Origin: a virus
IMG/VR virus record: IMGVR_UViG_3300046001_004063
Coordinates: 1 to 64,000 of that record
DNA length: 64,000 bases
Direction: 5' to 3' (one strand)
Shown: piece by piece, positions 56,679 through 63,739 of the stretch
Layout: every line of letters begins with the position of its first letter
How positions within the stretch are numbered: the stretch's first letter is position 1
The notes under the pieces: model-generated
What the model was told of the DNA's origin: nothing
What the model saw: the letters and a program-made list of their open reading frames with translations, nothing else
Databases searched by the model: none
Position numbers and translations under genes: made by a program

Positions 56679-58616
56679 TTATAGTCTTCCAACAACAACT
56701 TCAATAATACTGTGATCGCCTGTTGATGCTTCTAACGCTTTGCCAATCACAGTGCCCATCATTGGGGTTTGTTTAGATTGAGCATAGCCGTTGCCTGCTG
56801 ATACAAGCATGTCGCCTTTGGCAACTGTGCCACGCACTCGACATGGAACTCGGCCCAACAATGCCACTGCTACCACATGCTCACTGTTCAACATGCTGTT
56901 CATCAAATGAGCAGGTTGAGTAGACACAATTCCTGCAACTCGCGCAGTTTCGTCTGCAGCAATGGTAACTTCTTTGCTGCCACCAAATTCAAGCACCGTG
57001 CCAGGCTCATAGGCAGCATCTGCTGTGTAGTTTTCTGCTATGTCAGCGTATTGTGCCGATGTTGCAGTTCCAACAAAATATGACCCAATGACGTTGCCTG
57101 TGGCACTTACTTGGCCGCCAGTTAATAAATTACCAGTTGTTGTATTTCCAGTCACACTCAATGAGGCTAATGTGCCTATGCTATTTGCAACTACGCCAGT
57201 CAATTGACTACCATTGCCAAAGAAATAGCTACCAGTGATGTTGCCTACAGCCGACATGGTTGAATTTGAGATCACCTGTCCACCAGTGACATTTCCAGTG
57301 GCAATAACGTCGGAAGTAGCCCTCAAGTTACTGCCAGTGACATTACCAGTACTTACAAATCGTCCTGACAGAAATATATTTGCGGCATTTACATTGCCGG
57401 TAGCACTGATAATATTGCCAAATACATCTCCAGTTGCACTGATCAATCCACCTGTTAATACATTACCGCCGGCACTGACACTTCCAACAGTGCGTAAGTT
57501 GCCTCCGGTGATGTTGCCCGAGGCCGACATGGTTAAATCTGAGTTTACATGCGCACCACTGACATTTCCAGTGGCAATAACACCAGAAGTGGCCAACAAG
57601 TTACTGCCAGTGACGTTACCAACACTTACAAATCTTCCTGTCAGATATATATTTGCAGAATTCACATTGCCCAGGACTTCTATGCCATTGGGTACAAATT
57701 GCGCTACATTTGAAACACCATCGATGTTGACCAAAATATTTCCAGCCGACCCTGCAACTGATAGAATAGATGTGCCATTGGCAATCTGTGTTACAGCCAC
57801 GTTGCTGACTACGGTGACATTACTTAAAAATCCGCCGTCACCAATGATATAGGCTCCAGAGACGTTTCCAACAGCAACAACATTTGCAGATGTGTTGATA
57901 TTTCCAACAGAACTTATTGTGCCGCCGGTTGTGACATTTCCTAGTGTGGCAGTTCCGGTTGCGCTTACTACACCGCCGGTTAAGACGTTACCACCGGTTA
58001 CAGTACCGGTTGCACTGGCCGCGCCTGCTGTCTCCAATCCGCTGGCTGAATAAACAATGCCAGTGGCACTTACAGCACCAGTTGTGCGCAAGTTTCCGGC
58101 ACTGACATTGCCGGTTGTACTGAGTGTGCCAGCAGTGACATTACCAGATATAACAACACCTGTGGTTGTGAACACAGCAACGTTTGATGTACCGTTGATT
58201 GTTATGTTTGCATTGCCGTTGTTGGCCAGGGTAATGTTGGTATTGCCATTGATAATCTCTGGGCCAGCCCCGGCTATTACGTTGGTTAATTGGCTGCCAT
58301 CACCAATGTAATAATTGGCTGTGACGTTGCCAGTTGCTGACAAAGCAGTGATATTGGCCTGGGCGGCATTTGGAACTTCTCTCCAAATTACAGATGACCC
58401 ATTGTAATTTGCAAAACAATAATAGTAATATTCTGCGTCGTACGCAGTCATGCCTGCAACGTCGCCCACGCTGCCTGTTAACGCAACAGGAGGTACAGTT
58501 TGAATTCTGGAGTAAAGTTCTCCAAAATTGTTGTTTGTTTTGGTAAATGCGGTGCGTATGGGATCGCCTTGTCCGTCATTCGGAGCCGCACCTACATTGA
58601 TAATTTCACGAGCCAT
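56679..58616 (-). CDS. Tail fibre protein with C-terminal self-cleaving/chaperone-like domain (645 aa)
   Basis: Starts AREIINVGAAPNDGQGDPIRTAFTK, a common N-terminal fibre motif; then repeats of the GNVTAGNL/ATGNVTGGN type. The last ~130 residues (AQYADIAENYTADAAYEPGTVLEFGGSKEV ... VVGRL) match a domain common at the end of T4-like fibre and appendage proteins, related to the intramolecular chaperone/peptidase G2 group. AGAGGA lies upstream of the ATG 58616, with a hairpin TCTGGTA/TACCAGA further upstream. Confidence 0.87.
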   Translation of the reverse strand: MAREIINVGAAPNDGQGDPIRTAFTKTNNNFGELYSRIQTVPPVALTGSVGDVAGMTAYDAEYYYYCFANYNGSSVIWREVPNAAQANITALSATGNVTANYYIGDGSQLTNVIAGAGPEIINGNTNITLANNGNANITINGTSNVAVFTTTGVVISGNVTAGTLSTTGNVSAGNLRTTGAVSATGIVYSASGLETAGAASATGTVTGGNVLTGGVVSATGTATLGNVTTGGTISSVGNINTSANVVAVGNVSGAYIIGDGGFLSNVTVVSNVAVTQIANGTSILSVAGSAGNILVNIDGVSNVAQFVPNGIEVLGNVNSANIYLTGRFVSVGNVTGSNLLATSGVIATGNVSGAHVNSDLTMSASGNITGGNLRTVGSVSAGGNVLTGGLISATGDVFGNIISATGNVNAANIFLSGRFVSTGNVTGSNLRATSDVIATGNVTGGQVISNSTMSAVGNITGSYFFGNGSQLTGVVANSIGTLASLSVTGNTTTGNLLTGGQVSATGNVIGSYFVGTATSAQYADIAENYTADAAYEPGTVLEFGGSKEVTIAADETARVAGIVSTQPAHLMNSMLNSEHVVAVALLGRVPCRVRGTVAKGDMLVSAGNGYAQSKQTPMMGTVIGKALEASTGDHSIIEVVVGRL

Positions 58617-58628
58617 ATATTTGAGTCC

Positions 58629-58649
58629 TCTGGTAGTGTATTTACCAGA
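58629..58649 (-). promoter_or_regulatory. Hairpin enclosing a TAAATAC late box before the fibre gene
   Basis: Inverted repeat TCTGGTA-gtgtatt-TACCAGA, 7-bp perfect stem. On the minus strand the TAAATA box spans the stem-loop junction. The ATG at 58616 is about 13 nt past the hairpin, with AGAGGA between. Confidence 0.55.
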
Positions 58650-58672
58650 TCACTCACGCTCGGTGTTTTGCG

Positions 58673-58996
58673 TTAACTCGGACTAAAACTGCTGCCGCAG
58701 CCGCAAGTTGACACTGCTTGCGGGTTATTAATAGCAAAACTACTGCCCATTGCGCCTTCTTCGTAGCGTATGCTGGAGCCTTGAAGGTATTGCCAACTCA
58801 TTGAGTCAACCAGCACTTTCACTGTGTCGTATTCAAAGTCCATGTCGTCTTCGTTTTGCACTTCATCCAGCGTAAACCCGTAACTAAATCCAGAACAGCC
58901 ACCTCCCTGCACAAATACACGTAGTTTAATGTCAGGATTGTTTTCTTCTGCTAGTATGTCTTTGAGTTTTACAACTGCACTGGGTTCTAATATCAT
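58673..58996 (-). CDS. erpA: A-type Fe-S carrier, ErpA/IscA-like (107 aa)
   Basis: HesB/IscA family: [13 protein letters not shown] with Cys34, and CGCGSSF with Cys98 and Cys100, the three ligands of the family in the normal spacing; the rest is the SGxS/LxV fold. It is as long as bacterial ErpA (114). It delivers [2Fe-2S] or [4Fe-4S] clusters to apoproteins. In a phage it may keep Fe-S enzymes active, e.g. the radical SAM proteins coded here. The start overlaps the stop of the superoxide dismutase gene by 1 bp. Confidence 0.95.
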   Translation of the reverse strand: MILEPSAVVKLKDILAEENNPDIKLRVFVQGGGCSGFSYGFTLDEVQNEDDMDFEYDTVKVLVDSMSWQYLQGSSIRYEEGAMGSSFAINNPQAVSTCGCGSSFSPS

Positions 58997-59538
58997 TATA
59001 GTCTTTCGTTACAAACATCCCAGTCAATAATTTTCCATATATTGTCCAGGTATTTTTCTTTGTCCCATTGGTAGTCCAGGGCCCATACATGTTCCCACCA
59101 ATCAATAAGTACGCATATATCTGTACGCACAGCATGGTTGGGAATTGTTTTGATTGTGCCGGTGGTACTGAGATAAACCCATCCGGATCCTTGGATTTTC
59201 ATTGCAGTTTCTTTGACTGCTTGTTTAAAGTCTTCGTATGTTTTAAAGTGTTCTTCTATCAGTGCCAGTACTGCACCGCGTGGTCTGTTGGCACCCTTAG
59301 GAGCTCGGAGTTGGGGGAAAAACTTATTGTGCAGGAAACTGCCAGCACGATTAAAATCCGCATTGCCTTCGCCTGCATTGTAACGCCGGGCATACCCTTT
59401 GGCCAAATGTCCATAATGGTATTCTAAACTTTCTTTGCTCAGTACTGGCTCAAGGTCTTTCTCACCGTAAGGCAGTGGTGTAGTTTCCAGTTTGGCTGGT
59501 CGAGTGCTTGCTTCGATTAGATCAATTTGTTCACGCAT
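58996..59538 (-). CDS. sod: Fe/Mn-type superoxide dismutase with capsid-targeting-like N-terminus (180 aa)
   Basis: Fe/Mn superoxide dismutase: metal ligands His41 (LEYHYGHL), His70 (GSFLHNKFF), Asp146 and His150 (IDWWEHVW) are all placed as in the family, with GSGWVYL before the third ligand and [13 protein letters not shown] at the end. The first ~12 residues [12 protein letters not shown] are an extension resembling the cassette peptide MRAxEFIxE, with LIE as a possible prohead-protease site. So the protein may be packaged in the capsid. The start has no Shine-Dalgarno and follows TATAAATA by 5 nt, fitting late expression. Confidence 0.9.
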   Translation of the reverse strand: MREQIDLIEASTRPAKLETTPLPYGEKDLEPVLSKESLEYHYGHLAKGYARRYNAGEGNADFNRAGSFLHNKFFPQLRAPKGANRPRGAVLALIEEHFKTYEDFKQAVKETAMKIQGSGWVYLSTTGTIKTIPNHAVRTDICVLIDWWEHVWALDYQWDKEKYLDNIWKIIDWDVCNERL

Positions 59539-59543
59539 AAGGA

Positions 59544-59551
59544 TATTTATA
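59544..59551 (-). promoter_or_regulatory. Perfect TATAAATA late box 5 nt before the SOD start
   Basis: Minus strand TATAAATATCCTTATG. In T4 late promoters this octamer is at -13 to -6, so transcription would start at or next to the ATG: a leaderless mRNA is predicted. Confidence 0.7.
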
Positions 59552-60242
59552 CAGTTAACACTTGATCATACTTGTCTTGCCAAAGAACACAGGCAGCCAA
59601 GTGAGCATCCTCGAGTGGATGTAGCCCAGGATCGGTTACACTAAATCCATGTTTATAACTCCAATCTAGAAAAGTTAATCCTTCAAAAGTTTGCAAAGGT
59701 TCTTTGGTAAGATCTTGTAAGGTTTTAACATAGTCTGGAGCATGCCAAGTTGTGTCCCACATTTCGGCATCCATATATGTTTGTATACTAGGAACATCAA
59801 TGTGTTTTAAAAATTGTTGTGTAGAGTAAATGGTTTGTAGAGTTCTAAACTTGTCCCACAATGTACTGTGTCCAGGATACTTTCCGTAGAATTCTAAAAT
59901 CTTTTCAGCATCTTCTGATCCAACCAATGGTGCTAACTTTGACGGGACACAGCTTAGTCCCAGTGTAGTCCATGTTTCCTGCTGTGGAATATAAAAATCC
60001 CACCGAGCACCCCATGTCCAATTAATTACAGCCAACACATTGTCACTGGAATTATTTGAAAAATATGTTAAAATTTGACGACTAATATTTTCGTTACCAC
60101 AGCCCGGCACAGCGGTAGTTTCATAATCAACGCCTAATTTCCGTGCTGCCAGGCCAATCCAACTTTGTTGTCCATCATTATTATTGGCAAGTTCGCTGCC
60201 AAAGACAAAGCTATCTCCAAAGCCAAATATTTTTGTTTTCAT
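59547..60242 (-). CDS. SGNH/GDSL-like hydrolase, paralogue of 41760 (231 aa)
   Basis: FGFGDSFVFGSEL (~5-17) has the GDS nucleophile block; PGCGNENISRQIL is the Gly/Asn block; LHPLEDAHLAACVLW (~205-219) carries the Asp/His pair (DxxH type). It is the same length as the 41760 protein and shares the order and spacing of all blocks. Such enzymes deacylate or de-esterify polysaccharides or lipids. It is coupled to a 45-aa ORF upstream (ATGA). Confidence 0.78.
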   Translation of the reverse strand: MKTKIFGFGDSFVFGSELANNNDGQQSWIGLAARKLGVDYETTAVPGCGNENISRQILTYFSNNSSDNVLAVINWTWGARWDFYIPQQETWTTLGLSCVPSKLAPLVGSEDAEKILEFYGKYPGHSTLWDKFRTLQTIYSTQQFLKHIDVPSIQTYMDAEMWDTTWHAPDYVKTLQDLTKEPLQTFEGLTFLDWSYKHGFSVTDPGLHPLEDAHLAACVLWQDKYDQVLTV

Positions 60243-60376
60243 GCCTGTGCCTTATATAAAGTTAAATGATTTTTCTGTCTAATTTGATCCAACGTTTGAT
60301 TGTAAGATTGGCTACAATCCCAAAGTATTGAATTAAATTTAGCAGACTTAATTTGATTAATTAGACCTGTTAACAT
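60239..60376 (-). CDS. 45-aa ORF upstream of the SGNH gene
   Basis: ATG at 60376 to TGA overlapping the ATG of the SGNH gene (ATGA). The product begins MLTGLINQIKSAKFNSILWD and ends HLTLYKAQA. The start is preceded by TAAATAAAC, without a good Shine-Dalgarno. Neutral helical peptide; could be a leader for coupling. Confidence 0.5.
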   Translation of the reverse strand: MLTGLINQIKSAKFNSILWDCSQSYNQTLDQIRQKNHLTLYKAQA

Positions 60377-60389
60377 GTTTATTTACATC

Positions 60390-61925
60390 CTAAAGAATAT
60401 AACTTCTCACAGCTTCTAGTTCGGGTATGTAATCTGCCAACTTGGTGCCACGAGCATGATCCAACTGATCATTATACATAAAAAAATCTCGTAGATTTTC
60501 AATATTGCAAACTGGGTTGTTTGTATAGTAATTGTAAATGCTGTCTATTCCGCTTTTGCAACTTTTACCGTTTGAATGATAAATGGAGGTTTGCATACAT
60601 TTTTTCATGGATTCAATCACTAGGTCTTTATTAGGGTGATTAAATGCCGACTGCCAATCCAAGTAATTGATTTGAAGATAGATGGCCGTAAACGGAAATT
60701 CACGATCTAAAAATTCAAACAGCAGGTGTAAATTAGTTACATTGTAAATGCCTGGCACAGTATTAATGCTAACAAAATGTCCACGAGATTCCATCATGTG
60801 AGCATTTTCTATAACTTTTTCCCAACGAGATCCCGACCTCCAGTAGTTATTGATTTTTGAAAATCCGTCTATACTAAAACTAAAATTGGTGTTGGAAAAA
60901 TGTGAAACTGTTTCTAAAAATTCTTGGGAAAATTTTACACCATTTGTACACATTGTAAGAAAAAAATCTGTTCGATTTTTTGCTATACAGCGTTTCATAA
61001 ACTCCAAAACTTCTGGCATGATTGTGGGTTCACCACCTTGGAAATACACTTCACTTTTTTTATCTAATTTGTCAATATCAATTGAATCAATTTTTGCAGA
61101 GCTTGAAATCCAGGATAATGGGCCAGGAGTTACAATATTAAATTTTTTTAATTCTTTTCCAATTGGCTCACTAAGTGCCGGTTGGCAACCTCTGCATTTA
61201 ATGTTACAGTTGTTTCCGGTGTGCATTTCATAAAAATGAGGATGATCTATTTGTTTTAAATCTTCAATTGTTTCTAAATTTAATTGTGTAACCCAATCTA
61301 AGGTTTCAAATTGTCTATAACTTTCGATGCCTTGATCTTCGTATGAGTAACACGTGGTACAACGGTCTGGTAACTTTTCACCCTGTAACATTTTGTTTCG
61401 AATTTGCGCATAGTTAACATCAGTTTTCCAATCTTTGAGTTGATCGCTTGGTGCAACTGATCCGTTATCACGTGAACATAATTTTAATTGTTTTCCATTA
61501 TCATAACGATTGATCCAGGGATATATGCAAAAACTTTTATTTTTATTGTAAACCAGGTCAGTCCAATAAGAAATTTTCTTTACGCTGTTGTTGTCTCTGA
61601 ATACTGTTTGGTAATTTAGTTTTTCTAAATCAACCATTAACTTAAATGTGGCCTGGAAACATTTCCAATGACTCCATTGGTCCGAAGCCTGATCGAGCAT
61701 GACAATAACATTGAATTTTTCAGCAAATTTAATTAATTTGCCACGAGGAATATCCACTATGGTTGTGTGATAATATCCAGGTTTTTGCGGATCAAATGCA
61801 GAATCTAACACCAATCCATGATTGACACTAGCGTGTTGCTTTGCTAAGTTTGACACTTGTTGATCTGTGGATTCGTCATTGTTGCCAAGAAACAATACTT
61901 TAGCGCCGGGTTCAAAAGAATTCAT
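60390..61925 (-). CDS. Radical SAM protein, twitch/SPASM type (511 aa)
   Basis: The [4Fe-4S] motif CNIKCRGC (Cx3Cx2C) is near residue 238, preceded by FYEMHTGNN and followed by YFQGGEPTIMPEVLEF (GGEP). TMCTNGVKFS and FSFSIDGFSKINNYWR fit the barrel core. Another cysteine set (FCIYPWINRYD, LCSRDNG, CTTCYSYEDQG) precedes the radical SAM domain, as in twitch-domain radical SAM proteins found in marine phages. An N-terminal ~125 residues resemble a Rossmann-like domain (FLGNNDES, TTIVDIPRGKL). It likely modifies a peptide, tRNA or sugar. Gene order next to SOD and A-type carrier suggests a Fe-S-related group. Confidence 0.88.
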   Translation of the reverse strand: MNSFEPGAKVLFLGNNDESTDQQVSNLAKQHASVNHGLVLDSAFDPQKPGYYHTTIVDIPRGKLIKFAEKFNVIVMLDQASDQWSHWKCFQATFKLMVDLEKLNYQTVFRDNNSVKKISYWTDLVYNKNKSFCIYPWINRYDNGKQLKLCSRDNGSVAPSDQLKDWKTDVNYAQIRNKMLQGEKLPDRCTTCYSYEDQGIESYRQFETLDWVTQLNLETIEDLKQIDHPHFYEMHTGNNCNIKCRGCQPALSEPIGKELKKFNIVTPGPLSWISSSAKIDSIDIDKLDKKSEVYFQGGEPTIMPEVLEFMKRCIAKNRTDFFLTMCTNGVKFSQEFLETVSHFSNTNFSFSIDGFSKINNYWRSGSRWEKVIENAHMMESRGHFVSINTVPGIYNVTNLHLLFEFLDREFPFTAIYLQINYLDWQSAFNHPNKDLVIESMKKCMQTSIYHSNGKSCKSGIDSIYNYYTNNPVCNIENLRDFFMYNDQLDHARGTKLADYIPELEAVRSYIL

Positions 61926-61927
61926 AA

Positions 61928-62146
61928 TTATTTCCTACGTGTAATACGTCCCCGAGTTAGATCGTAAGGTGTAAATTCAATTTCCACACGATCCCCTAGT
62001 AACACTTTGATATTGTTGGTTCGCATGCGCCCACTCAAGTGTCCTAGCACTGTGGTATCTAAACTGTCTAATTTAATTCTAAACATGGCAGCTGGTAAAA
62101 TCTCCTCCACCCGGCCTTCCATGTTGATTGTTTCTTCTTTTGCCAT
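61928..62146 (-). CDS. infA: Translation initiation factor IF-1 (72 aa)
   Basis: The ATG at 62146 gives [18 protein letters not shown] and a 72-residue OB-fold protein, exactly the bacterial IF-1 length. Matching blocks: [57 protein letters not shown], which has the conserved K/RMRxxxIxVxxGDxVxVExxPYDLxRGRI core. It binds the 30S A site during initiation. Being phage-borne, it may bias host ribosomes towards phage mRNAs, including leaderless ones; that link is inference. It lacks a visible Shine-Dalgarno. Confidence 0.97.
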   Translation of the reverse strand: MAKEETINMEGRVEEILPAAMFRIKLDSLDTTVLGHLSGRMRTNNIKVLLGDRVEIEFTPYDLTRGRITRRK

Positions 62147-62156
62147 AAGCAATTAC

Positions 62157-62579
62157 TTATTCAAAACTCAGCTCTGCGCTAATCTTCTTCAGCCGGTCCA
62201 TTCGGAAACTGCGCCATGCTCCGGCGTCCAGATCATACACTTTGATCACAGCAGGATCGGGTTCTTTTGGTTGCTTTCGGGGTTTAGTGGATTCTGTTAC
62301 AAGCCCGTCTACACGTCCCACAATAGAAGCACTGTGTGATATAACAGCCATTGGGGGTTTTTCCGGAATCAAATCCCAATGCAGTGTGCATCGCATGGTG
62401 CGATCTGTACCATCTGCTTTGGTAAAGGTCACTGTGATAGGTTGTTTTTCCAACAAACTCCTGACCCAGTCACGCATGACATGTCGGTTTGTGTCATCTG
62501 CTTCTTGATACTGTGTGCCTGGTGCTCCTTTGAGCAGTCGTATCACTTCCTGTTGTTCCCATTTCATCATCAACTCCAT
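62157..62579 (-). CDS. SH3-like beta-barrel protein, DUF2693-like (140 aa)
   Basis: Residues ~48-75 ITVTFTKADGTDRTMRCTLHWDLIPE follow the DUF2693/SH3-type phage pattern (VTFTKxDGTxRxMxCTLxxxLIP), and the C-terminus VIKVYDLDAGAWRSFRMDRLKKI resembles a WYL-like end that may bind nucleic acid. The N-terminal helix is KWEQQEVIRLLKG. Its stop lies 10 nt before the infA ATG, and it overlaps the upstream small gene by 10 bp. Confidence 0.78.
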   Translation of the reverse strand: MELMMKWEQQEVIRLLKGAPGTQYQEADDTNRHVMRDWVRSLLEKQPITVTFTKADGTDRTMRCTLHWDLIPEKPPMAVISHSASIVGRVDGLVTESTKPRKQPKEPDPAVIKVYDLDAGAWRSFRMDRLKKISAELSFE

Positions 62580-62782
62580 TTTAAATTAAACCACGTTGCC
62601 CACTTGTTGTCATAAAATCTAAACTCAACATAGCCTGGAACATCTCCTGTCATGTTGTCCCATCTAGGCTGATAATACGCAAAATCAAAATCTGTTCCTT
62701 GTTGTAGTCCTTGCCGCCTGAGATCATTGACAATCAACAACATTTCATCCACACGTTTGTTGTGCAGTTTTACTATGTTCAC
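62570..62782 (-). CDS. Hypothetical protein (70 aa)
   Basis: Small alpha/beta protein starting MNIVKLHNKRVDEMLLIVNDLRRQGL, then FAYYQPRWDNMTGDVPGYVEFRFYDNKWATWFNL. No family assigned. Coupled through a 4-bp overlap to the gene upstream and a 10-bp overlap downstream. Confidence 0.62.
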   Translation of the reverse strand: MNIVKLHNKRVDEMLLIVNDLRRQGLQQGTDFDFAYYQPRWDNMTGDVPGYVEFRFYDNKWATWFNLKWS

Positions 62783-63057
62783 AACCAGGTCAGCTTAAAC
62801 ACAGCTAAATCTTGCTCATCCTCAAAGCAAACTTTATACTTGTTAGATTTGGTAAGTTTATCATAGGCTAGGGTTTTGAAGTCTTCGTCATGCCCACCCC
62901 AGACCATGTTCCATCTGCCTTCGGGATTGTTGAATGGTTCCCAGGCCTGGCCAAACTGTCGTTCACACCATTGGGAAACCTGCAGTCGGGTGTTCATGTC
63001 AATCAGGGTTTCATGCACCAAGTTGTTAAGTGATGCTGGATGTACAGATTGGACCAT
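62779..63057 (-). CDS. Hypothetical protein (92 aa)
   Basis: Helix and strands: VSQWCERQFGQAWEPFNNPEGRWNMVWGGHDEDFKTLAYDKLT and KYKVCFEDEQDLAVFKLTWL. The Trp/His-containing end resembles that of the 70-aa neighbour (FRFYDNKWATWF), so the two may be related. Start overlaps the upstream stop by 1 bp (TAATG); an internal ATG (MNTRLQ) is less likely. Confidence 0.62.
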   Translation of the reverse strand: MVQSVHPASLNNLVHETLIDMNTRLQVSQWCERQFGQAWEPFNNPEGRWNMVWGGHDEDFKTLAYDKLTKSNKYKVCFEDEQDLAVFKLTWL

Positions 63058-63449
63058 TAGCCTCTCCTCATTGTGGCAATGTCATGTGCCTCTTCGTTAC
63101 TAAAGATAGGCACTGCATTGGATTTGTGCATGGTGCCAATACCAAGAACTTTTGTGCCTGTGTACACTTTGTGAACAGGTGCAGTTGAAGAACCCGGGGT
63201 CACACGGCTGGGAATGTTGTGAGTGTTTGTGCGACCAACAGGTGTGCTCAATTTGTAGTTCAATGGTTCTGCCGCAAGCGCACGTTGGCGCCGCTTTTCG
63301 TCAGCATCCAGTTCCCACTTAGCCTGTAGCTCTTTCCAGGACGCATCAAGCTCACGTGCTTTACGTGCTTCTTCTGCGTTGCGGAATTTGACTTTGCCCT
63401 TTTTCTTGCCGTTGTAGGAAAGTGCAGGATGTTCGAGATGCATGCTCAT
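63057..63449 (-). CDS. Conserved phage-type protein, charged N-terminus (130 aa)
   Basis: Begins MSMHLEHPALSYNGKKKGKVKFRNAEEARKAREL, a pattern I recall in several marine T4-like phages, with a charged helix to ~60 and then a loosely ordered Ser/Thr/Pro part (PSRVTPGSSTAPVHKVYTGTKVLG). Probably a structural or DNA-binding accessory. Overlaps the upstream gene by 4 bp. Confidence 0.65.
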   Translation of the reverse strand: MSMHLEHPALSYNGKKKGKVKFRNAEEARKARELDASWKELQAKWELDADEKRRQRALAAEPLNYKLSTPVGRTNTHNIPSRVTPGSSTAPVHKVYTGTKVLGIGTMHKSNAVPIFSNEEAHDIATMRRG

Positions 63450-63685
63450 TGTAAGTTCCTTGGTTCATCATTGATTGCTCGTTCAAGTGCAACACGCTCT
63501 TCGTCAGTCAAGCTATCCCAGTCTATAGGCCGGCTCTGTGCTTCAAGTTCTTCTGGCGTCATGTTGGCAAACATTTCTGTAATTTCTTTCATCACAGCAT
63601 CCAGTTCGGCCTGATCCTCTACGTCAAGGCTGTCAAACGCACCGGGCGCAAATTCTACCTTCATTGGTTTTTTAGGATCTGTCAT
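63446..63685 (-). CDS. Acidic hypothetical protein (79 aa)
   Basis: KPMKVEFAPGAFDSLDVEDQAELDAVMKEITEMF... is acidic and helical, ending in LTDEERVALERAINDEP. No family assigned. It is the first gene after a strong sigma-70 promoter and leads an overlapping set of small genes ending with infA, so it is probably early. An inhibitor or host-takeover role is possible for such small acidic proteins but unsupported. Confidence 0.65.
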   Translation of the reverse strand: MTDPKKPMKVEFAPGAFDSLDVEDQAELDAVMKEITEMFANMTPEELEAQSRPIDWDSLTDEERVALERAINDEPRNLQ

Positions 63686-63710
63686 AGTTGAACTCTGTTA
63701 ATCATGCTGT

Positions 63711-63739
63711 ATTATAGCACAAGAAGAATTAGCAGTCAA
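63711..63739 (-). promoter_or_regulatory. Sigma-70 type promoter for the small-gene/infA block
   Basis: Minus strand TTGACT, 17-bp spacer, TATAAT, 26 nt before the ATG at 63685. Identical hexamers and spacing to the dsbA promoter at 3819. Confidence 0.87.

Noticed and set aside
57235-57852. Plus-strand ORF of 205 codons
   Set aside because: Opposite the repetitive part of the 645-aa fibre gene, with repeats that leave the antisense frame open; no start signal.
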